Of a DNA stretch of 14,517 nt, positions 5,371 to 12,823 are shown in pieces (position 1 is the stretch's first letter; each line of letters starts with the position of its first letter). Position numbers and translations under genes: made by a program. Source of the stretch: an uncultured Eubacteriales bacterium (GTDB taxonomy: Bacteria; Bacillota; Clostridia; Christensenellales; Borkfalkiaceae); assembly GCA_900549005.1 (NCBI GenBank), contig URMT01000038.1, positions 1-14,517 of the forward strand, read 5' to 3'. The notes beneath the pieces are model-generated. The model was not told where the DNA came from. It did not search any database and was given only the letters and a program-made list of their open reading frames with translations.

Positions 5371-6228
5371 TCAATTGGCCTTACCCGAGCCTTCGGCGCC
5401 CTCTTCGAACGCCGAAAAGATATCGGCGGAAGATACGCTGTGCGAATGTATGAGCTCGTAATATTCGTCGCCAGAAAAGTCGCGCTGTTTGGTGTATTCG
5501 CCGCCGAGCGCCTCTATCGCGTATTTAAGTTCCTGGAACTCGACATACGATATGCCCTCTTCGTCTATCTTGTCCAAAAGGTAGGGAAGCGCCCTTTCAT
5601 CGCCGTAAGAGGCCAGATATCCCGCAAGCATAGGCACGTCGTCGCCCGAGCGGAACTCCTTTAAAAGAATATCGAATATGCGCTCGTCACGCCCCTTGAC
5701 CTTTGAAAGAATTTCAAGCATAAGCGGCCGCTGCACTCCGTTTTTATAATTTTCGAGCGCGCGCTCCTTAACCAGGTCGGCGTTCTCCTTTATAAAGTCG
5801 GCGCACTGGTTTTTGAAGTCCTCGTCCTCCTCGCGCTCTATAAGGCGCATATATGCGGGGATAGCCGCGGGCGACGAGCCCAGAATGTTCACCACATACT
5901 GTTTGAGCCCCTCTTCGGCGCCGTCTAAAAGGGGAAGAAGCATAGCCTCGCACTCGGGGCGCGCCTCTATCGCCCTGCACAAAAATTCAGAGACGGGCAC
6001 GCCGTTTTTTACGTGCGCGCGCAGGCACTTTACAAGCTCGGCGGGTTGCATTGCGGCGTAGTAGCCGTTGGGGCTTGTCCCCAGCGACTTCAAAACGGTG
6101 TTGCCGAACTTTGCGTACATTTCGGGAATCATATCTTCCCACTCTTCCTCTTTGAACTTGCCGGCGTTTTTGGATATATATTCGGAAAGCCGCTTATCGA
6201 ACATTCCGTCGAAATCGTATAACTTCAT
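5371..6228 (-). CDS. HEAT-like repeat protein of unknown function (285 aa)
   Basis: The ATG at 6228 overlaps the TGA of the TPR gene (ATGA), and GGAGG lies 8 bases upstream inside that gene. The protein is soluble, acidic and helical. Residues about 60-240 show weakly repeated helix pairs of HEAT type, for example FLCRAIEARPECEAMLLPLLD, IFDILLKEFRSGDDVPMLAGY and DERALPYLLDKI. The last 30 residues are acidic and probably disordered. There are no catalytic motifs. Overlap with the TPR gene suggests that the two are made in fixed proportion and may form a complex. I do not recognise a named family. Confidence 0.75.
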   Translation of the reverse strand: MKLYDFDGMFDKRLSEYISKNAGKFKEEEWEDMIPEMYAKFGNTVLKSLGTSPNGYYAAMQPAELVKCLRAHVKNGVPVSEFLCRAIEARPECEAMLLPLLDGAEEGLKQYVVNILGSSPAAIPAYMRLIEREEDEDFKNQCADFIKENADLVKERALENYKNGVQRPLMLEILSKVKGRDERIFDILLKEFRSGDDVPMLAGYLASYGDERALPYLLDKIDEEGISYVEFQELKYAIEALGGEYTKQRDFSGDEYYELIHSHSVSSADIFSAFEEGAEGSGKAN

Positions 6229-7883
6229 TGCATAGCCTCCATTATCGCCTCGTACGCCTTTTTATCGGCGTCGAAAAAGCTGCACACGTCGCTTTGGGGC
6301 ACCTCTGACTGCCTTATTCCCGAAACGGTGAACATTGCGGCGGAGAGGGCGCGTTCGTCGGCGGCAAGTTCAAGGTTGCCGTAGCGCGACATTGCCTTGT
6401 AAAGCCGTTCTGCCGCGCCGCAGAACTTGGCGGAATAGCCTTCGTCGAGTATTCCGAAGCGCGACACGAGCACGGAATATGCCGAAAGAAAATGTTTGCG
6501 CTTTGCCCTGCCTATGTGCAGGGCGTAAATATCCACGCACTTATATATGTTGCAGATGACCACGCCGAACTGGTTATCTTCGTTGCGCTCGCAGATGTCG
6601 TGCAGGACGGAAATTTTAAGCCCGTCAGATAAAAATGCGTTTAAAAGCAGGCCGCGCACATAGTCGTCGTACCCGCCCTTTACGGCGCACAGCGCCGCGA
6701 CGAGGTGGAGCTGGTTATCTTCTGAATTTTCCGTTTCGTCGAAGCTCCACTTTATACATTCCAGAACGTTCACGTCCTTGGCGAGCTTCATCGCGCCCCG
6801 CCCGGGCAGGCGGTAGAAGGCCGATAAAAATTCGAGCGAGCTTTCGCGCACGTCCTGGGGCAGGCGGTAAAAATAGCCGAACTCCTCCTGCTTTCCCGCC
6901 GCAACGTTTTCGCGCGCGCGGCGCAGGTAGTAGCGCGCCACAACGGCGTCTGGATTTATGGTTAAAAGTTTGTCGAAGGCGGCAAAGCTCTCTTCGTAGT
7001 TGCCGCTGTTATAGGCTGCTATCGCCTTGAAATAGAGCACCGTGGTGTCGTAGGCAAAGTCGCCTTCCAGCTTGCAGAACAGTTCGAACGCCTCTTTGTG
7101 CAGCTTGTTTTCGCAGCACACCGTGGCAATTTTATATATATCGTCGGGGTCCTTCGCGTTCAGGCTGACCAGTTTGAAGGCAAGCTCCCTGCCTTCGTCG
7201 GCCCTTTTCTGCTCTGTCTTTACGGCGGCGAGCGTGGTGAGCGCCTGCACGTCGTCGGGCTTTGATTTGAGTATGGAAAGGCATTCCGCCTCAGCCTCGT
7301 CGCACTTGTCGCAGATTATGTTGCACATTGCGATGTAGTTGCGCGCCGAAAAATAACGGGGGTTGCCCTCGGTCACCTTGTCGAACTGCTCGATTGCCCT
7401 GTCGTACTGCTGCGCGCGCATAAACTCCACCCCGCGCGATATCTCGGCAGAAAAATCGGCAATCTGCGGCGGATACACGAAGTGCAGAGGATTTTCCCTT
7501 TTGCGCAGAAACCCGTCTATAATCTCCCTTCTGGCGTCGGGCGAGAGGTCGTCCGTTTCTATGAGCAGCTTGTTGTAGTAATACGCGGCAAAGTGCTCGT
7601 TGTCGAGGTTCATATAGTTTACGGCAAGCCCTTCGTAGGCGTCGGCAAGGTCGCCTTCGGGAGCTTCGTCGAGATAGCGGAACCAGTTGTTCACAGACTT
7701 TTCGTAAAGCTCCATATCGTCGAACACCTCGGCATACAGCATAAACGAGCGGTCGTCGTCGAAGTTGAGCTCGGCGTTCTTGTTAAGGATTTTGAGCGCG
7801 CCTATTAAGTTGTGGTCGTCCAGCTTGCGGGCGGCTAAGGTAAGCAGCCTGTCGTCGCTGAAATCAATGGCTTCCCTGCTCAT
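6225..7883 (-). CDS. TPR-repeat protein of unknown function (552 aa)
   Basis: The ATG at 7883 overlaps the hslO stop (ATGA), so it is translationally coupled to hslO. Residues about 10-110 and 150-350 are built of TPR helix pairs; the clearest are QYDRAIEQFDKVTEGNPRYF (159-178), DEAEAECLSILKSKPDD and NYEESFAAFDKLLTINPDA. The C-terminal 200 residues are helical but lose the TPR pattern. There is no signal peptide or membrane helix, so it is cytoplasmic. TPRs bind partner proteins. Placement between a redox chaperone and a HEAT-like protein suggests a scaffold in protein quality control, but that is inference. Confidence 0.85.
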   Translation of the reverse strand: MSREAIDFSDDRLLTLAARKLDDHNLIGALKILNKNAELNFDDDRSFMLYAEVFDDMELYEKSVNNWFRYLDEAPEGDLADAYEGLAVNYMNLDNEHFAAYYYNKLLIETDDLSPDARREIIDGFLRKRENPLHFVYPPQIADFSAEISRGVEFMRAQQYDRAIEQFDKVTEGNPRYFSARNYIAMCNIICDKCDEAEAECLSILKSKPDDVQALTTLAAVKTEQKRADEGRELAFKLVSLNAKDPDDIYKIATVCCENKLHKEAFELFCKLEGDFAYDTTVLYFKAIAAYNSGNYEESFAAFDKLLTINPDAVVARYYLRRARENVAAGKQEEFGYFYRLPQDVRESSLEFLSAFYRLPGRGAMKLAKDVNVLECIKWSFDETENSEDNQLHLVAALCAVKGGYDDYVRGLLLNAFLSDGLKISVLHDICERNEDNQFGVVICNIYKCVDIYALHIGRAKRKHFLSAYSVLVSRFGILDEGYSAKFCGAAERLYKAMSRYGNLELAADERALSAAMFTVSGIRQSEVPQSDVCSFFDADKKAYEAIMEAMQ

Positions 7884-8704
7884 TTAAATAACTTATCTAT
7901 GTCCTCTTTAAGAAATTTGTAGTCTGTGTTGCAGTAGTGGCAATGCACCGAAACTTCGCCCTGCTCTTTAAGAATATTTTCAAGCTCGCTTTTGCCCACC
8001 GAAAGAAGGAGGGTTGCTATCTTCCCGCGCGAGCAGTTGCACTTGTACTGCGGCTCGGTTATGTACATATGCACGCCCGCGGTCTGCTGCGAAAAGTACT
8101 TCTTTATCAGCCCTTCCGCGCCGAGGGTGCGGATATCTTCGGCGACGTCGGCAATTTGAGCAAACTTATCTTCGGCGAATTTTTTAACTTCGTCGGTATG
8201 CCCCGGCAGAAGTTGCAGCACCACGCCGCCCGCCGCAAGGCACTTTTCGCCGTCGAACTTCGCGCCCACGCGCACCTTGGTGGGAATCTGCTCCGAAAGG
8301 TCGAAATAGTGCTCCATATTCTCGGAAACGTCGTCGGATATCAGCTCGCACGCGCCGGTGAAGGGGCGGTAAAAGCCGTCGTCCTTGACCACCGTCATAA
8401 AGCCGCCTTTGAGCCTGCCGCCCGCCGAGCCGTCGATATACCCGCGCATATGAAGGTCTATATCGCCCGAAACGCTGGCGCTCCCGCCGCCTTCGGCGCC
8501 CTTTATGGTAATGGAGATTGCTCCCTTTTCACTCTTCAAGCACCCCGCCATATATACGCCGCAGGTCAGAAGCTCGCCGAGCGTCTTGCCCGCCGCGGCG
8601 TCGAGCGAGTGCACGTCGCGCGCCCTCTGCACGAGGTCGGTCGTATCTGTAACCGTAAGCGACGCCTGTTTGTCGCATATAAGCGTTTTATAAAGTCTGT
8701 TCAT
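7880..8704 (-). CDS. hslO: Hsp33 redox-regulated chaperone
   Basis: Hsp33 is a cytoplasmic holdase that is inactive when reduced with bound zinc; oxidation releases the zinc, and it then protects unfolding proteins. The 274-residue protein has the N-terminal alpha/beta domain and linker, and at the C-terminus the zinc switch CNC (Cys222, Cys224) and CHYC (Cys255, Cys258), all four ligands intact. I start it at the ATG at 8704 (MNRLYKTLICDKQASL), which has AGGAAG eight bases upstream. The longer frame to 8755 adds nonfamily residues and covers a promoter-like TATAAT. It overlaps the TPR gene by 4 bp. It lies 69 bp after the methyltransferase gene and may have its own promoter. Confidence 0.95.
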   Translation of the reverse strand: MNRLYKTLICDKQASLTVTDTTDLVQRARDVHSLDAAAGKTLGELLTCGVYMAGCLKSEKGAISITIKGAEGGGSASVSGDIDLHMRGYIDGSAGGRLKGGFMTVVKDDGFYRPFTGACELISDDVSENMEHYFDLSEQIPTKVRVGAKFDGEKCLAAGGVVLQLLPGHTDEVKKFAEDKFAQIADVAEDIRTLGAEGLIKKYFSQQTAGVHMYITEPQYKCNCSRGKIATLLLSVGKSELENILKEQGEVSVHCHYCNTDYKFLKEDIDKLFK

Positions 8705-8735
8705 ATGATTACTTCCTGTATGCACCTGATATACA

Positions 8736-8773
8736 ATTATATATAAAGTGCGCAAAGGGCGCTTAAACGCGCC
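8736..8773 (-). promoter_or_regulatory. Hairpin and -10-like box upstream of hslO
   Basis: GGCGC-TTAAAC-GCGCC (8758-8773) abuts the methyltransferase stop codon and may partly terminate or stabilise the upstream message. Just after it on the minus strand is TATAAT (plus 8736-8741), with a poor -35. An internal promoter for hslO is possible. Confidence 0.35.
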
Positions 8774-9508
8774 TTAAACGGCGAGGCATATAAAGTTTGC
8801 GCGCAGGCTGTCCTCTTTGAGCTCTTCGCCAAGGTGCCCTTCGGTGCGTAGCACTTTGAAGCCCGCCCCTTCAAGACAGTTTTTGACGGATGGAATTTCG
8901 TGCGCATACTGCACCTGACGCTCGTCCGCGCGGCTGAATAGCCCGTCAGACTGCCTGGTAAACACGGTGATATCCATCTCTACCCTGTCGCCCTTCCATT
9001 TATTGAACCACAGCCAGGTTATATCCTCGCCGTCATCCGCGAACAGGTTGTCGCCCAGCACGTTTTTGAGCTTATATGCCGTGCTTATATCGAACACGAA
9101 CGCGCCGCCCTTTTTAAGGCAGGCGCGCACGCGCGAAAATGCGGCGTGCAGTTTTTGCGAGGGGACGTAGTTGAGGCAGTCGTTCACGGCTACGGCGAAG
9201 TCCGCCCTGCCGCTGTATTTTAGTTTGGTTATATCGCCGAGTAAAAATTCTGCGCGAACGCCCTCGGCAGCGGCAAGCTCGCGGGCGCGGGTGAGCATCT
9301 CGGGCGAGATATCTGTGCCGCACATTTCCTTGCCCGCCCTGTAAAGGGCGCGCGTAAAATAGCCGTTGCCGCAGCCTATGTCTATGCCGCGCGGGCCTGC
9401 GCCCAGGCCTTGGAGCGTGTTAATTAAATACTGCGACCATTTTTCATAGTCGCAGTCAGAGTTGAGGTATTCAAATTTTCCGCCGAGGGCGGAGTAGCCG
9501 TCGTTCAT
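8774..9508 (-). CDS. Class I SAM-dependent methyltransferase
   Basis: The 244-residue Rossmann-fold methyltransferase shows motif I GIDIGCGNGYF (41-51), an acidic residue after strand 2 (Asp66 in GTDISPEM), motif II LLGDITKL, and motif IV-like AVNDCLNYV followed by LKKGGAFVFDI. The layout resembles small-molecule methyltransferases of the ubiE/YqeM-like group; the substrate cannot be deduced. The start at 9508 has only a weak site (AAGGCGG). It begins 14 bp after the membrane-protein gene and probably relies on transcription from 10899-10927. Confidence 0.88.
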   Translation of the reverse strand: MNDGYSALGGKFEYLNSDCDYEKWSQYLINTLQGLGAGPRGIDIGCGNGYFTRALYRAGKEMCGTDISPEMLTRARELAAAEGVRAEFLLGDITKLKYSGRADFAVAVNDCLNYVPSQKLHAAFSRVRACLKKGGAFVFDISTAYKLKNVLGDNLFADDGEDITWLWFNKWKGDRVEMDITVFTRQSDGLFSRADERQVQYAHEIPSVKNCLEGAGFKVLRTEGHLGEELKEDSLRANFICLAV

Positions 9509-9522
9509 TGCAAAAGCCGCCT

Positions 9523-10776
9523 TTACCTTAACAGGTTGTCTGCGCTTATCTTCTTTTTCTTCTTGCCCTTCTTGCTATCGTCCTGCAAGGCCTTTTCCCT
9601 TTCGGCAAACATCTTGTTATATTCCGCGTAGCGCTGGTCGTTCTTGTGTTCCTCTTCGTATGCGGCGATGTCGGCTTCGAGCTGTTTCCTGCCCTCGCCC
9701 ACCTTCGCTATGTCCGCCCTCGAAAAGGACTTGCCCAGCGCGGGCACGGTGCCGCTTATGGGGGGAACGGGCCTGCCCACAAGTTCGCTCTTGCCTGCGG
9801 CGAGTATTTCGCGCGCTATCCTGCGCTCTTCCTCCGCCTTCTCTTCGGCAAGCTCTTTTTCGGTCTTCTTGGCGCGTTCGGCCGCCTTCTGCGCCTCTAA
9901 ATTGGGCGTGATGTACATATCGAACACCCATTGCGTGAAGCTCATCCACACGAGGAACACATACGAAAAGCCGAAGATTATGAAGAGTATGAGCGCTATT
10001 ATCTGCATAAACGAACCCATAAGCAGGAACCATACGGGTATGAACGCTATGCCGAGCATTATAATAGTCTGGATAATGCTGCCGATTATAAGAATGAACG
10101 TGTTCTTTATAAGCTGTATTGGGCCGACCTTGTAGCTCACGCCCACGGCGATAAACCACATACAGATTATGCCCACGAGCACGCACAGTATAATCATAAG
10201 CACGGTTGCGGCAATCGGCCAGGCCGAAGGCTCGCCGATGGCTATCTGATAATTTTTCCAGTCGCTCACAAGCACGGTGCAGAAGAAAACTATCATAAAC
10301 AGCGCCGTGGGGAAGGCGACGTTGAGATAGCACTTTTTAACGCCGCGGAAGTAGCCCTTCACCGTGAATTCGCCGTGCGTGTTCACCAGCTTTTTCATAG
10401 AATAGCACGCGCCCGCAACGCCCACCGCGGCAATCAGGCCGCACACTATCGCAAGCGAGTAAAAGAGCATATCCGCCGAAAAGTTAAGGCTTTCGGCAAG
10501 TCCCGAAACGTTTGGCGTGGAAGGGAAGCCCACGGGTCCCAAGTTAGAGCCGAACGGGTAGGTGCCCGACACCGTGTTTACGTACACATTGCGGAAATAC
10601 ACCACAAGCACGAGCGGCAAAAAGAACACGAGCGTGAGCAGGTTGTTTATTATAATCTTTCCGAAGTTGGACTTGAAAACCGTCCACGTATCGCCCCACC
10701 TGCCCTTGGGAAGTTCCGCGCGCGAATAATCGGATATTTCGTTTCCTTCAAAGGACTTTACTCTGGAATCTGCCAT
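9523..10776 (-). CDS. Six-helix membrane protein (YesL/DUF624-like) with charged tail
   Basis: The ATG at 10776 (MADSRVKSFEGNE) has AAGGAAA upstream. The longer frame from 10839 runs through the GC-rich leader and is rejected. There are six hydrophobic segments at about 41-61, 102-124, 152-171, 187-212, 225-245 and 247-276. They come after a conserved-looking amphipathic start (RWGDTWTVFKSNFGKIIINN) that recalls YesL-type proteins. Residues 292-417 are a soluble cytoplasmic tail with a coiled coil (QKAAERAKKTEKELAEEKAE), a Pro/Gly-rich link, a second charged helix and a KKGKKKKK end. The function is unknown. It is the first gene of the minus-strand cluster, with its own good promoter and a leader of about 115 nt. 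Confidence 0.82.
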   Translation of the reverse strand: MADSRVKSFEGNEISDYSRAELPKGRWGDTWTVFKSNFGKIIINNLLTLVFFLPLVLVVYFRNVYVNTVSGTYPFGSNLGPVGFPSTPNVSGLAESLNFSADMLFYSLAIVCGLIAAVGVAGACYSMKKLVNTHGEFTVKGYFRGVKKCYLNVAFPTALFMIVFFCTVLVSDWKNYQIAIGEPSAWPIAATVLMIILCVLVGIICMWFIAVGVSYKVGPIQLIKNTFILIIGSIIQTIIMLGIAFIPVWFLLMGSFMQIIALILFIIFGFSYVFLVWMSFTQWVFDMYITPNLEAQKAAERAKKTEKELAEEKAEEERRIAREILAAGKSELVGRPVPPISGTVPALGKSFSRADIAKVGEGRKQLEADIAAYEEEHKNDQRYAEYNKMFAEREKALQDDSKKGKKKKKISADNLLR

Positions 10777-10898
10777 AAAAGTTTCCTTGTTAAAAAATAT
10801 AGGTAGTAATCTTACAGGGCGCGGCCGCGCCGCGCACAAAATTGTGCGCTACGCCGCAGCCGGAAGCCGCCCGCAGCCTTTTAAGCGTTATTTACAGC

Positions 10899-10927
10899 AT
10901 TATACCGCAAAGTTATTATTTTTTCAA
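10899..10927 (-). promoter_or_regulatory. Sigma-A promoter of the minus-strand cluster
   Basis: On the minus strand TTGAAA (plus 10922-10927), a 17-bp spacer and a perfect TATAAT (plus 10899-10904) predict a start near 10892. The leader to 10776 contains a GC-rich tract and the hairpin GCGCACAA-AA-TTGTGCGC (10832-10849). The promoter is back to back with the riboswitch promoter; the two -35 boxes are only 28 bp apart. Confidence 0.8.
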
Positions 10928-10955
10928 TTATTTTGATTGAGGTTTAATAAAATTC

Positions 10956-10984
10956 TTTACTTTTGGGCGGGGCTGTGATATATT
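10956..10984 (+). promoter_or_regulatory. Sigma-A promoter of the lysine riboswitch and asd
   Basis: TTTACT (10956-10961), a 17-bp spacer and TATATT (10979-10984) place the start near 10991, just where the riboswitch begins. The -35 box is moderate (4 of 6 consensus bases) and the -10 good (5 of 6). Confidence 0.7.
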
Positions 10985-10990
10985 TATCGT

Positions 10991-11140
10991 ACTGAATAGA
11001 GGAGCGGACGAGCATCAGTACCCGCGCAGTTGAACCAAAGGGCATTCTTATTCTGCACGGCGAAAGGGCATCTCCGCCGAAGCGCAGCTTTCCCCTTGCC
11101 CTGCGCTGGGTGTAAAGGTCAATACCTTTGCAACTGTCGC
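10991..11140 (+). promoter_or_regulatory. Lysine riboswitch (L box)
   Basis: The lysine-binding aptamer core is recognisable: AGAGG after ATAG on the 5' side of P1 (10995-11002), GGCGAAAGGGC (11059-11069), the conserved GCCGAAG (11076-11082), stem GCGCAG/CTGCGC (11082-11087, 11101-11106), TGGGTGTAAAGGT with its pairing strand ACCTTTGCA, and the closing ACTGTC (11133-11138). Bound lysine should favour the terminator at 11187-11212 and turn off asd. This is the standard off-switch of this class in Bacillota and fits the lysine genes that follow. Confidence 0.93.
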
Positions 11141-11186
11141 TTTTTGTATGCGTCGCGCTATTGGTAAAAGGCATAAAAATCTTTTT

Positions 11187-11212
11187 CCGCAGGCGTGCCC
11201 TGCGGTTTTTTT
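11187..11212 (+). terminator. Terminator of the lysine riboswitch expression platform
   Basis: CCGCAGG (11187-11193) pairs with CCTGCGG (11199-11205), followed by seven T. It lies 27 bp before the asd start and about 45 bp after the aptamer, so it serves as the ligand-controlled attenuator. Confidence 0.9.
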
Positions 11213-11238
11213 GGCTTTATAATTTCAGGAGAACATTT

Positions 11239-12315
11239 ATGAAAAGATACAACGTCGGCGTTATAGGCGCCACAGGAATGGTGGGACAGAGGTTCCTCCT
11301 TTTGCTTGAAAATCACCCCTGGTTCAACGTAACGGTGCTTGCGGCTTCGGCCTCTTCGGCGGGCAAAAAGTATAAAGACGCGCTCCGCCGCTGGCATATG
11401 AGCGTGCCTATGCCCGAAAAGTACGCCGATATGGTAGTTTTTGACGCCTCGGCCGACAGGGAAAAGATTGCCTCTTCCGTTGACTTCTGCTTCTGCGCGG
11501 TCAATATGAAGAAGGAGGAAATCAAGGCGCTTGAAGAATCTTACGCAAAGCTGGAATGTCCCATAGTTTCAAACAACAGCGCGCACCGCTTTACGCCCGA
11601 CGTGCCGATGGTTATACCCGAAATAAACGCAGGCCACCTTGCGGTAATCGAAGCGCAGAAAAAGCGCCTTGGCACCAGGCGCGGGTTTATAGCGGTAAAA
11701 TCCAACTGCTCGCTGCAATCTTACGTGCCCCTTTTGCACCCGCTTAAAAAATTCGGCATAAAGAGCGCCGCGGTAACCACATATCAGGCGATATCGGGCG
11801 CGGGCAAGACATTTGAAACGATGCCCGAAATTTTGGACAACGTTATACCCTACATCGGCGGCGAAGAGGAAAAGAGCGAAAAAGAGCCCCTTAAAATATG
11901 GGGCAACGTTGAAGGCGGCGAAATTGTGCCCACAGACGGCCCCGCCATTACGGCGCAGTGCCTGAGGGTGCCCGTATCCGACGGACACACGGCGGCAGTT
12001 TTCGTAAACTTTGAAAACAAACCTACCAAGGAAGAAATTTTAAACGCGTGGGCGGCATTTGAAGGCGAGCCGCAGAAGCTGCACCTCCCTTCGGCACCCG
12101 AACACTTTATACATTATTTTGAAGAGGACAACCGTCCCCAGCCCAGACTTGACAGAATGGTTGAAAACGGAATGGCGGTATGTGCGGGCAGACTGCGCGA
12201 AGACAACGTGTTCGATTATAAGTTCATAGGTCTTTCGCACAACACCCTGCGCGGCGCGGCGGGCGGCGCGGTGCTCCTTGCCGAACTGCTTGCGGCGAAG
12301 GGATATATTCAATAA
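11239..12315 (+). CDS. asd: Aspartate-semialdehyde dehydrogenase, archaeal/fungal type
   Basis: Asd reduces L-aspartyl-4-phosphate to aspartate semialdehyde with NADPH, the branch point to lysine/diaminopimelate and to threonine/methionine. The start ATG at 11239 has TCAGGAG upstream; the longer frame from 11128 crosses the riboswitch terminator. The 358-residue protein has the NADP loop GATGMVGQ (10-17), the active Cys157 in KSNCSLQ and the general base His250 in VSDGHTAAV. Features such as ENHPWFNVTVLAASASSAGKKY and SNNSAHR..PDVPMVIPEIN are those of the archaeal/eukaryotic branch (TIGR00978-like) rather than the usual bacterial branch. It is regulated by the L box upstream. No dapA follows directly; a hairpin-rich spacer of about 500 bp intervenes. 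Confidence 0.96.
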   Translation: MKRYNVGVIGATGMVGQRFLLLLENHPWFNVTVLAASASSAGKKYKDALRRWHMSVPMPEKYADMVVFDASADREKIASSVDFCFCAVNMKKEEIKALEESYAKLECPIVSNNSAHRFTPDVPMVIPEINAGHLAVIEAQKKRLGTRRGFIAVKSNCSLQSYVPLLHPLKKFGIKSAAVTTYQAISGAGKTFETMPEILDNVIPYIGGEEEKSEKEPLKIWGNVEGGEIVPTDGPAITAQCLRVPVSDGHTAAVFVNFENKPTKEEILNAWAAFEGEPQKLHLPSAPEHFIHYFEEDNRPQPRLDRMVENGMAVCAGRLREDNVFDYKFIGLSHNTLRGAAGGAVLLAELLAAKGYIQ

Positions 12316-12321
12316 GCTCAC

Positions 12322-12712
12322 AGATTTTACGCTTGGTGACAGCGTAAAATCTTCGTAATTTGGGGGAGCCAGCTCCCCCTTGCACCGATTTTAAGGGCTC
12401 TCTTATCGTATAATCGGTGCAATTCCCCCTTTGGTGAGCTCGCTTTCGCGACAAATTGTGTCGCGCTTAACGGCGAACTAAATTCGCCTTGCGCACGTAA
12501 TTATTTTAAAATAATATTTGTCATTGACGCGCGTGCGCGAGCGAAGCGATGCCCTGCCGAGGCTCCCGAAGGGAAACGGCAGATGAACGTAGTGACGAAA
12601 CTCTGCCGCGTGAATAGTGTGAGATAATAAACATTTATTGTTTGCAGCGGCAGATTGCATTATAAAGCGAACAATCGCAATTAAAGTCGCTTCGCTCCTT
12701 ACGACCGAAGCG
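12322..12712. repeat. Hairpin-rich spacer between asd and dapA
   Basis: At least eight inverted repeats follow one another: AGATTTTACGC (12322-12332/12342-12352), GGGGGAGC (12362-12369/12372-12379), TTGCACCGATT (12380-12390/12412-12422), CGCGACA (12447-12453/12459-12465), GGCGAA (12472-12477/12483-12488), the palindrome ATTATTTTAAAATAAT (12500-12515), the shared element at 12554-12582, TCTGCCGC (12602-12609/12647-12654) and CGCTTCG (12688-12694/12706-12712). I see no convincing gene in 12316-12823. The block looks like piled-up palindromic intergenic elements. None has a clear T run, so I cannot say which of them ends the asd message. Confidence 0.75.
12554..12582. repeat. Palindromic repeat element, copy B
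   Basis: CTGCCGAGGCTCC (12554-12566) and GGAAACGGCAG (12572-12582) flank the apex CGAAG. The arms are identical to the minus strand of 1991-2025, whose apex is GTGCTATGCAC. The shared 24 bases, the inverted orientation and the unrelated flanks show a dispersed palindromic element with a variable tip. Confidence 0.75.
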
Positions 12713-12782
12713 GAGAAATCTCAACCGCAATATAAACGCACACAGATTATTTTAAAATTCAAACTTTTTTGTTTTACAAAAA

Positions 12783-12823
12783 TATAATATATTAACAAAA
12801 TTTTCCGTATGGAGGATTTACGG
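12783..12823 (+). promoter_or_regulatory. AT-rich promoter region and SD hairpin of dapA
   Basis: A perfect TATAAT lies at 12783-12788 in very AT-rich DNA. The best -35 (TTCAAA, 12758-12763) is 19 bp away, so the promoter is only likely. The ribosome binding site GGAGG (12811-12815) sits in the loop of CCGTA/TACGG (12805-12809, 12819-12823), and the stem ends exactly at the ATG at 12824. Confidence 0.4.

Noticed and set aside
6635..7030. 131-aa Arg-rich plus-strand frame opposite the TPR gene
   Set aside because: It is antisense to a well-supported gene, and its composition reflects the GC-rich complement. There is no ribosome binding site.
9931..10806. 291-aa plus-strand frame opposite the membrane protein gene
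   Set aside because: Its His/Tyr/Arg-rich composition is typical of the antisense of a membrane protein. It overlaps the promoter-proximal part of a real gene.
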